NCBI GenBank assembly: GCA_050247075.1
Contig: JBFWUW010000099.1
Location: 1-20,540 of the forward strand
DNA length: 20,540 nt
Reading direction: 5' to 3'
Source of the DNA: JBFWUW01 sp050247075
GTDB lineage: Bacteria; Planctomycetota; Planctomycetia; Pirellulales; JBFWUW01
This document shows positions 15,586 to 20,540 of this stretch, one piece after another. The notes under the pieces were generated by a model. That model saw nothing but the letters and a program-made list of their open reading frames with translations. It did not search any database and had not been told where the DNA came from. Position 1 is the first letter of the stretch; every line of letters begins with the position of its first letter. Made by a program: the position numbers and the translations under genes.

Positions 15586-15924
15586 CGCGCATGCTCCGTG
15601 CGTGGTGGCTATTCAAGCCGGTTATGGCAAATCGGCAAAATCCCGAACGAACGGAGGATTCCCGTGAACCATAGTGTACCAGCCAGCGTCATGAATGGCC
15701 AAACTGGAACACAGCTAGCAACAGGTAGCGAAGGGGCAGAGGGTGCCTAAGGCTGGCCAGCGGAAAGTGCAAGCGGGGACTCTCCATCCAATTCGGTTGG
15801 AACGCCAACTCCGCTCGCGCCATTCGCTTCGCTATTGACCCAGCCACCCGCCATCTTTGCTCCGGCAAACTTTCATATTTCTTAAGCTGATGGCTGATAG
15901 CTTCTCCGCTGACAGCTATTCGCT
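15586..15924. other. Intergenic with one repeat copy
   Basis: 339 nt without a convincing gene. The part next to the HAD gene is a repeat (15884-15919). A 79-residue open frame overlapping the HAD stop is mostly repeat sequence and was not accepted. Nothing else is recognised. Confidence 0.5.
15884..15919. repeat. AGCTATCAGC-type repeat
   Basis: The stretch contains AAGCTGATGGCTGATAGC followed by GCTGACAGCTATT. It is an array of CAGC/GCTG half-sites that can fold back. Relatives occur at 5720-5733, 18447-18464 and 19361-19398. Confidence 0.45.
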
Positions 15925-16749
15925 TCATCCGGGAACTGTCCGACGCGAACGTGCCGATTTGGAAATCGGCTGGCCAGCCATAAAGTCGGGATCGCAGAGA
16001 TCGGCCAGAGAATCGACCACCATGTCGGGCCGATAAGCATAGCGAGCTAGATCGGCCAGTTGGGTTCCGCCCGACAAAACCAGCACGCTACGGTAACCCA
16101 ACTGCACTCCGCCCAGGATATCGGTCTCCATCGTATCGCCGATCATGGTCGTTTCGCTGGCTTCCAACCCCAGTTCCTTGCGGGCCGCCCGCATCATGAT
16201 GGGGCTCGGTTTGCCCGCGCTGAAGGCTTTCAGCCCGGTCGCCGTTTCCAGCATCGACACGGTGGCACCACATCCTGGCCGCGTTCCGTTGGCGGTGGGG
16301 CAATTGGGATCCATGTTGGTGGCGATCAGCTTCGCCCCCCCCAAGATCATCCGGACGGCCGATTCCAGCATTTCGAACGACAGCGACCTGCCTTCTCCCA
16401 CCACGACGTAATCCGGGTCGTGATCGACCACGGAGTAGCCGTTCTTATGCAGGGCTTGAAGCAGGCCCCCTTCGCCGATCACATAAGCCGTTCCGCCAGG
16501 CTTTTGCCAGGCCAGAAAGCGGGCTGTGGCCATGGCGCAGGTAAAAATATGCCGGTCCTGAACTTCGATTCCCAAGCGACACAATTTGGTCGCCACGTCG
16601 CGACGCGTCCGCTGGCTATTGTTCGTCAAGAACAGAAACGGGATGTCTTTGTCCAACAACATCCGCACGAAACGCTCGGCACCGGGGATCAACTCTGAGC
16701 CACGGTAAATCACTCCATCCATGTCGATCAAAAATCCATGTAACGGCAT
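15925..16749 (-). CDS. HAD-superfamily IIA phosphatase, NagD-like
   Basis: A 274-residue cytoplasmic phosphatase of the NagD/p-nitrophenylphosphatase group, acting on small phosphorylated metabolites; the substrate is unknown. Motif I is DMDGVIY with Asp9 and Asp11, motif II LTNNS (41-45), motif III Lys180 in SAGKPSP, and motif IV GDTMETDI (204-211). The C2-type cap lies between motifs II and III. The last 15 residues (SKSARSRRTVPG) are a basic tail beyond the fold. ATG start with AAAGGA 8 nt upstream. The stop codon of the preceding small ORF abuts this ATG directly, so translation may have been coupled. Confidence 0.9.
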   Translation of the reverse strand: MPLHGFLIDMDGVIYRGSELIPGAERFVRMLLDKDIPFLFLTNNSQRTRRDVATKLCRLGIEVQDRHIFTCAMATARFLAWQKPGGTAYVIGEGGLLQALHKNGYSVVDHDPDYVVVGEGRSLSFEMLESAVRMILGGAKLIATNMDPNCPTANGTRPGCGATVSMLETATGLKAFSAGKPSPIMMRAARKELGLEASETTMIGDTMETDILGGVQLGYRSVLVLSGGTQLADLARYAYRPDMVVDSLADLCDPDFMAGQPISKSARSRRTVPG

Positions 16750-16991
16750 TCACTGCTTCCTTTCGTCCGCCCCCACAAAGTGCGCCTGTTTCCAAAGACG
16801 GACCAACAGCAAAAGGCATGCCAACACCAGAACGGCACCGTCGGGGGCCGGCTTGAATGCTGGGGAGCCAAACGACTTGTGAAAGTCAGCACGTCGAGAA
16901 CCGCTTGCCCGATCAGCACTTGCCGCGATCCGATTCGTTCGGAGCGATCTACCGACCGATATGCCCCTCGAAGGGTTGGACGGGAACCCAA
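16750..16991 (-). pseudogene. Frameshifted small membrane-protein ORF upstream of the HAD gene
   Basis: Two overlapping frames look like one protein broken by a single-base shift. The first part, from a TTG at 16991, reads SERIGSRQVLIGQAVLDVLT and on to SRLAP. The second part reads AFKPAPDGAVLVLACLLLLV, then RLWKQAHFVGADERKQ and a stop at 16750-16752, right before the HAD ATG. One extra C in the run at 16862-16865 (GGGG on the plus strand) would join them. The joined protein would have about 80 residues with one C-terminal transmembrane helix. It may be a real frameshift, a sequencing error or chance. No family is recognised. Confidence 0.4.
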
Positions 16992-17042
16992 ACAGCGGGG
17001 GTGGGAACGATTTGCTGCTTAGGAAGTGGGCAGGGGGGAAGG

Positions 17043-17079
17043 TTTTCAGTGTTCAGTTTTCAGTGTTCAGTTTTCAGTT
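17043..17079. repeat. 14-bp tandem repeat, about 2.6 copies
   Basis: The unit TTTTCAGTGTTCAG occurs at 17043-17056 and 17057-17070, then partially at 17071-17079. Each unit contains two TTCAG elements. It lies just past the stop of the MazG-like gene. Confidence 0.8.
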
Positions 17080-17080
17080 T

Positions 17081-17108
17081 TTCATCCTTCAGCCTTCCGC
17101 CTTCCGCC
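17081..17108. repeat. Pyrimidine-rich TTCATCCTTC repeat, copy 2
   Basis: It begins TTCATCCTTCAGCC and continues with CTTCCGCC units. It overlaps the 3' end of the MazG-like gene and supplies its stop codon (TGA at 17089-17091) and its last codons (residues RKAEG). Confidence 0.5.
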
Positions 17109-17442
17109 ATTCTTCTCCCACCGGGTACTTCTTCTTGTTCTTCACCATTTTGTCGCGCACGGCGGTGGCCACGTCCAGATTGAGGGCATTGGCCAAGGCC
17201 AGGGTGTAACACACAACGTCTGCCAGTTCCTCGCCGACTGCCACGAGTTTGGCGGGGTCGTCGGCAATGTCAGCCGCTTGTTGCGGTGTGAGCCATTGAA
17301 AATGCTCCATGAGCTCGGCGGCTTCAATGGCCAGCGACATAGCCAGATTCTTGGGCGTATGGAACTGTTGCCAATCTCGCTCTCCAACGAACTGGCGTAC
17401 CACTTCGCGAAGTTCGGCCACCGTGGTCTGGGTGTCGCTCAT
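17089..17442 (-). CDS. MazG-like nucleotide pyrophosphohydrolase
   Basis: A 117-residue all-alpha NTP pyrophosphohydrolase of the MazG/RS21-C6 type, which hydrolyses (d)NTPs to monophosphates as house-cleaning. HTPKNLAMSLAIEAAELMEHFQW (28-50) carries the ExxE metal site (Glu40, Glu43). EELADVVCYTLALANALNLD (71-90) carries the second site (Glu72, Asp75). KNKKKYP (101-107) is the usual closing motif. Length fits a single-domain member. The ATG overlaps the stop of the upstream degenerate-receiver gene as ATGA. Specificity cannot be read from sequence. Confidence 0.9.
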   Translation of the reverse strand: MSDTQTTVAELREVVRQFVGERDWQQFHTPKNLAMSLAIEAAELMEHFQWLTPQQAADIADDPAKLVAVGEELADVVCYTLALANALNLDVATAVRDKMVKNKKKYPVGEEWRKAEG

Positions 17443-18422
17443 GCGGCCGGCCTGCTAGCGTTGCTGTCACGGTTGGGAATGTGTCGGCGATAGCCTTCGA
17501 CAAGGTGGGTCATCAGTTCCAGGATCAAAGCGTCGGCGCGGTTTAAGACATGCCGGCTGCTGCGTTGGCCCAGCCCACGCACCATTTCCTCGACCGCCTG
17601 CATGTGCCACTGCACCGAGGATGCCGCCGAAACTTCGTCGGCCACCAACGAATCCGCCAGCGCGGCCAGTTCGGCCGTCAGACGGCCTGACCCCATCATG
17701 ACATACGCCCTCAACATCTCGCGGTACTGGGTTACAAAGTAAGCGGGGGGAACACCCGCATCGATCTCACATGTGAGGCCAATCTGGACCTCGGCCGCAT
17801 CGTCCGCCAGGTCGATCCCCGCCTCGCCCGCCAACAGCGGCACTTCCTCGACGGCGGCTTCGCCGCGCAGAGACTCCAGGTCGCGGATTAGCCACCGCTG
17901 CTGGGCCAGCAAGCGGTCGGCCTCGGCATGCTCGGCCTTCAAACGCCGCTGCTCAAATTGCCGCAAGCGGCGATTTTCGCGAAGTAAGGCGTGCCGCTCG
18001 GCGGCGCGGGCGAGCGTCCAAATCAAGGAGCGCGTGGCCGTTGTGGCCAGACACAGGTAGGCGTCGGCACCGGCCTCATAACAAGCCGCCTCGATGTCGA
18101 TGGCGGCATCATCCCCCAGCACAACCACGGGCATGTCGCCGCCCCCGGCCCGCAACGCCGCGACAAACTCCGGCGCGTCGAGCGGCTTCGGTTCGTGGCG
18201 AACCAACACGGCATCGTACGATTGTTCGTGCAGCAACAGCATGGCGGCGGTGGAACCGGCCACGGACTCGAGCGTGACCAAAGTCGCGCTATCCGCGGCA
18301 AACGCCTCGGACAGCCATTCCGTACCCCTGGCGGGAGCAGCCACATGCAACACTCGCATCCGCGCCGGCAGCGAACCCCACGGCAGCGGCGGAAGCGGGC
18401 GGCTAGTGGAGGATGGCTGCAT
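17439..18422 (-). CDS. Degenerate receiver-domain protein with coiled coil
   Basis: A 327-residue protein. Residues 22-140 look like a CheY-type receiver: MRVLHVAA, SYDAVLVRHEPKPLDAPEFVAALRA, MPVVVLGDD and EAGADAYLCL. The residues needed for phosphorylation are absent: the acidic pair after strand 1 is replaced (HVAA), the phosphoacceptor Asp position is Arg75, and the conserved Lys near 125 is missing. A charged helix (about 138-185) is probably a coiled coil. The C-terminal half is helical, of unknown family. No DNA-binding or enzymatic output domain is seen. It is probably a phosphorylation-independent scaffold or sensor. The start ATG at 18422 has no clear Shine-Dalgarno; Met22 is an alternative. 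Confidence 0.75.
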   Translation of the reverse strand: MQPSSTSRPLPPLPWGSLPARMRVLHVAAPARGTEWLSEAFAADSATLVTLESVAGSTAAMLLLHEQSYDAVLVRHEPKPLDAPEFVAALRAGGGDMPVVVLGDDAAIDIEAACYEAGADAYLCLATTATRSLIWTLARAAERHALLRENRRLRQFEQRRLKAEHAEADRLLAQQRWLIRDLESLRGEAAVEEVPLLAGEAGIDLADDAAEVQIGLTCEIDAGVPPAYFVTQYREMLRAYVMMGSGRLTAELAALADSLVADEVSAASSVQWHMQAVEEMVRGLGQRSSRHVLNRADALILELMTHLVEGYRRHIPNRDSNASRPAA

Positions 18423-18810
18423 GGCGGAAATGTCGCGAGTGTGATTAAAGCTATCAGCTTGCTCTAAGCCTCGATGTTGCGGCGGAGTCTGTATTCATCC
18501 TTCCGCCTTTCGCCTTCATCCTTTCCGCTGCGGCGGGTACTGTAGCCAGGGTGCCGCTGGGGGTCAATCACCGTGCCCGTGATTCAGCCCGCTAGCAGCC
18601 TGGCAGCGGCACTGTCGGCATTGGCGGTGCCGCTATCAGATGGGGTAGCCAGCGTAAAGTTGCTCTTCAAGTTCAGTCGAACCTTAGGCGATAACAGTAC
18701 GTACCAAAGGAGACGGCGCGCCGGCGAAATTTATTCGTGATGCCTCCCATCTGATGCCGGACACTCCTAGGGCAGCTAAGCGCCAACCTCGAATCTGGAA
18801 AGGTCGTGCG
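18423..18810. other. Divergent intergenic region with hairpins
   Basis: 388 nt between two divergently transcribed genes. It contains AAAGCTATCAGCTTGC (from 18447), a TTCATCC repeat (18494-18521), and several hairpins. AATCAC/GTGATT (18566-18571, 18579-18584) is a perfect 6-bp stem. AGCGGCAC/GTGCCGCT (18605-18612, 18627-18634) is a perfect 8-bp stem, and a further GTGCCGCT lies at 18551. No promoter was convincing. An AAAGGAGA at about 18707 is too far from the lipoprotein start to serve it. Confidence 0.5.
18494..18521. repeat. Pyrimidine-rich TTCATCCTTC repeat, copy 3
   Basis: It begins TTCATCCTTCCGCC and continues through CTTTCGCC units to a second TTCATCC. It is related to the tracts at 218-242 and 17081-17108. 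Confidence 0.5.
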
Positions 18811-19326
18811 ATGGGAAACCACCGCTATCAAGGATTAGTCTATACCGCGATTGCGTGCGTAGGCCTGCTGGCGGGCGGCTGCCAGCCGTCGGCGGAATCC
18901 GCGGACGCCGGCCAGATGCAACAAAGTCCGGAGCAAACCATCGCCCTGGGCAATCTGCACTTCATCCAGGGGTTTCGCGCGGGTGCCGAGCAGGCCCAAT
19001 CGTCGGGCAAGCCGATGCTGGTCGTCTTCTCGGCCGAGTGGTGGAGGGTCTGCCATCAGATGGCTAACGAAGCCTTCGTGCAGGAACAGGTGGTCAAACT
19101 CTCCGACCGCTTTACGTGCGTCATGGTCGATGCCGATGCCGAACCGGCTGTCTGCCGCGAGTTCAGCGTCCAAGCCTATCCCACCATCTTGTTCCTGTCG
19201 CCCGACGGCGTGTTGCTCAACCGCATCAAGGGCAAGAAGCCGGCCCATTTTCTGGCGATGCAGATGCAGTCCGCCCTGCAAGCCGTGGCCCGCCGCCAAG
19301 GCAATACGGAAACGACGATGCGGTAG
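18811..19326 (+). CDS. Thioredoxin-fold lipoprotein lacking the first active-site cysteine
   Basis: A 171-residue protein. The N-terminus YQGLVYTAIACVGLLAGGC is a probable lipoprotein signal; the lipobox LAGGC is slightly unusual, with Ala at -3. The remainder is a thioredoxin-like domain of the DsbD-gamma/thioredoxin_7 type: KPMLVVFSAEWWRVCHQM, FTCVMVDADAEPAVCREFSVQAYPTILFLSPDG. The usual WCxxC is WWRVC, so only the second cysteine remains and dithiol exchange by the normal mechanism is unlikely. The cis-Pro (YPT) is kept. It is probably anchored outside the cytoplasmic membrane. The ATG at 18811 is preferred over the upstream ATG at 18754 because GGAAAGG lies 7 nt before it and it starts the signal peptide. 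Confidence 0.82.
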   Translation: MGNHRYQGLVYTAIACVGLLAGGCQPSAESADAGQMQQSPEQTIALGNLHFIQGFRAGAEQAQSSGKPMLVVFSAEWWRVCHQMANEAFVQEQVVKLSDRFTCVMVDADAEPAVCREFSVQAYPTILFLSPDGVLLNRIKGKKPAHFLAMQMQSALQAVARRQGNTETTMR

Positions 19327-19360
19327 CAAACGGTTGGGCGAGGTGGCGGCGTTGTGAAGT

Positions 19361-19398
19361 AGCTGTTAGCTATCAGCTTTCAGCCGTCAGCTATTTAA
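19361..19398. repeat. AGCTATCAGC-type repeat
   Basis: The sequence runs AGCTGTTAGCTATCAGC, then TTTCAGCCGTCAGCTATT. It is a cluster of TCAGC/AGCT units, related to 15884-15919. It lies about 35 nt past the lipoprotein stop. Confidence 0.45.
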
Positions 19399-19430
19399 AC
19401 CGAAGGCCCGTCGCTTCGCCCAGGTTTGGG

Positions 19431-19559
19431 AAGAACCACGAATCGAACGAATCTAACGAATGAACTCTCGGCGTGGCGGCCGGCTAGGCAGAATGGCCGA
19501 GGGGGTGCAATTCAAGAAAACGCTCCGACGAATCCCTATTCGTTAGATTCGTGGTTCTT
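19431..19559. repeat. Inverted repeat with ACCACGAATC ends
   Basis: The right arm 19538-19559 is 22 nt and is matched completely by the inverse of the left arm 19431-19461. The left arm carries an extra 9-nt GAACGAATC unit. About 76 nt separates the arms. The arms are built of repeated ACGAATC and TAACGAAT units, suggesting a small mobile or recombinogenic repeat. Confidence 0.6.
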
Positions 19560-19668
19560 CTCCTGGCAGCGGGTATACAGCCGCCACTATGTAGCACCGC
19601 CAAGCGGGTTTCCGCTTCATGTTGCGGGTAATCCCTCAGCCTCGGTTCCTTGTGTGGGTAACGGTTTG

Positions 19669-19721
19669 TCGCCATCGGAGACGAGTCCTATGGGGTGATC
19701 GGCGATGGAAACGCCTCCTAC
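19669..19721 (-). repeat. Two decayed REP-like hairpins
   Basis: On the minus strand, copy 19699-19721 reads GTAGGA, GGCGTT, TCC, ATCGCC (one stem mismatch). Copy 19669-19691 reads ATAGGA, CTCGTC, TCC, GATGGC (more decayed). Both keep the TCC loop and the AGGA tag. Their order, one of each stem version, mirrors the pair at 9825-9876. Confidence 0.6.
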
Positions 19722-19795
19722 GGATTAATCGGTCAGGAAACCACCTTGTTCAGCCCCTAGGACAGACCGGCTGGTGGCCGGTATCATGGCATGTG

Positions 19796-19818
19796 GCGTC
19801 CGGCATGTGGCCGGACGC
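19796..19818 (+). promoter_or_regulatory. Strong hairpin upstream of the oxidoreductase gene
   Basis: GCGTCCGGC (19796-19804) and GCCGGACGC (19810-19818) form a perfect 9-bp stem with loop ATGTG, followed by ATTATTTC, 24 nt before the ATG at 19843. It could be a terminator for upstream transcription or an element in the 5' untranslated region. GGCATGTGGC is also directly repeated here (19788-19797, 19802-19811). Confidence 0.5.
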
Positions 19819-19842
19819 ATTATTTCATGCCGCGATTCCATC

Positions 19843-20540
19843 ATGTCCAAAGACTTTCTCAAAGGCTGCCGCGACGAGTACGACGTCGTGGTGATTGGCA
19901 GCGGCCTGGCCGGCCTGACGGCGGCCAACACCTTGGCCAAAGCGGGCCACTCGGTGCTGCTGCTCGAGCACCACTATCAATTGGGCGGCATGGCCACCTG
20001 GTTTAAGCGGGCCGGCGGACACATTTTTGATATCTCGCTGCACGGGTTCCCCGTCGGCATGATCAAAAGTTGCCGCCGCTATTGGACGCAAGAAATCGCC
20101 GACTCCATCGTGCAACTGAAGGGGATTCGTTTCGACAATCCCATGTTCTCGCTGACCACCACCTTCAACCGCGACGACTTCACGCGGCTGCTGATTGAAA
20201 AATTCCAGGTGCCCGCCGCACGGGTCACGGCCTTTTTTGACTACGCCCGCGGCATGAACTTTTACGACGACCAGTCGCTTACGGTCGGCCAACTTTTCGA
20301 GAAGTTCTTTCCCGGCCGCGAGGATGTGATCCGCCTGTTGATGGAGCCGATCACCTATGCCAATGGATCGACGTTGGAAGACCCGGCCATTAGCTACGGC
20401 ATTGTGTTCAGCAACTTCATGTCAAAGGGGGTCTACACGATTGAAGGGGGAACCGACCGTCTGGTGGGGCTGATGAAAGCCGACTTGCTGGCCAACGGCG
20501 TCGATCTGCGGATTCGCAGCGAGGTGCAAAAGATCCACGT
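19843..20540 (+). CDS. FAD-dependent oxidoreductase, phytoene desaturase/retinol saturase-like (5' part)
   Basis: The first 232 residues of a gene that runs off the window. The N-terminal Rossmann motif is YDVVVIGSGLAGLTAANTLAKAG (13-35), with Glu42 at the end of strand 2 to bind the FAD ribose. HYQLGGMATWFKRAGGHIFDISLHGF (44-69) is the second FAD-contacting segment of the CrtI/CrtISO/RetSat group. YTIEGGTDRLVGLMKADLLANGVDLRIRSEVQKI, at the end, is the usual substrate-side segment. Relatives desaturate, isomerise or saturate carotenoids, retinoids and other polyisoprenoids; the substrate cannot be told from this part. The ATG at 19843 is clear though no Shine-Dalgarno is seen. Confidence 0.88.
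   Translation, partial: MSKDFLKGCRDEYDVVVIGSGLAGLTAANTLAKAGHSVLLLEHHYQLGGMATWFKRAGGHIFDISLHGFPVGMIKSCRRYWTQEIADSIVQLKGIRFDNPMFSLTTTFNRDDFTRLLIEKFQVPAARVTAFFDYARGMNFYDDQSLTVGQLFEKFFPGREDVIRLLMEPITYANGSTLEDPAISYGIVFSNFMSKGVYTIEGGTDRLVGLMKADLLANGVDLRIRSEVQKIH

Larger units (their letters stand above)
19327..19842. other. Repeat-filled intergenic region
   Basis: 516 nt without a convincing gene. In order it holds an AGCTATCAGC repeat, an ACCACGAATC inverted repeat, a small hairpin AAGCGG/CCGCTT (19602-19607, 19612-19617), two REP-like copies on the minus strand, and a strong 9-bp hairpin just before the oxidoreductase gene. Confidence 0.6.

Noticed and set aside
15689..15928. 79-residue minus-strand open frame overlapping the HAD stop by ATGA
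   Set aside because: Its first third is the AGCTATCAGC repeat, the rest is low in coding character, and no domain is recognisable. The overlap looks accidental.

Overview
The window looks like a piece of chromosome from a planctomycete, probably in or near the Pirellulales. It is GC-rich. It carries a Tat-exported DUF1501 protein, a large secreted planctomycete-type alpha/beta hydrolase, an RpoD with a short acidic N-terminus, few Shine-Dalgarno sequences, and many short palindromic intergenic repeats. The taxonomic call is inference from gene content; there is no rRNA in the window. I found no tRNA, rRNA, CRISPR array or intact transposase.

Layout. Bases 1-244 hold a possible gene tail and a long imperfect inverted repeat. 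Next come a tRNA-dihydrouridine synthase (+) and, convergent with it, an enolase-family protein (-) that follows a secreted alpha/beta hydrolase (-). From 4962 to 8235 the minus strand carries thiL and tsaE (ATGA overlap), a radical SAM protein of the spore-photoproduct-lyase type, and an SRAP/YedK-type abasic-site protein. From 8647 to 11265 a UDP-sugar epimerase (-) and a UDP-sugar dehydrogenase (+) diverge and together suggest uronic-acid precursors for surface polysaccharide. queC (+) follows and meets rpoD (-) tail to tail. Bases 13578-14193 have no intact gene but hold a coding-like gene remnant and a 170-bp MITE-like element. Then come a DUF1501 protein (-), a NagD-like HAD phosphatase (-) with a probably frameshifted small membrane ORF just upstream, a MazG-like pyrophosphohydrolase overlapping a degenerate receiver-domain protein (both -), a thioredoxin-fold lipoprotein (+), and the start of a CrtI/retinol-saturase-like FAD oxidoreductase (+) that runs off the end.

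Most notable: (1) at least eight copies of a REP-like hairpin with a 5' GTAGGA tag and a TCC loop occur in two stem versions whose arms covary. One copy encodes the C-terminus of TsaE, and two lie just upstream of the SRAP gene. (2) The enolase keeps most catalytic residues but has two active-site substitutions (yeast E168 to D, H373 to A). (3) A receiver domain lacking its phosphorylation residues is translationally coupled to a MazG-type nucleotide pyrophosphohydrolase. (4) The radical SAM protein has CX6CX3C instead of CX3CX2C. (5) The thioredoxin-like lipoprotein has lost the first cysteine of its CXXC. Several other repeat families sit between genes and in places supply stop codons.
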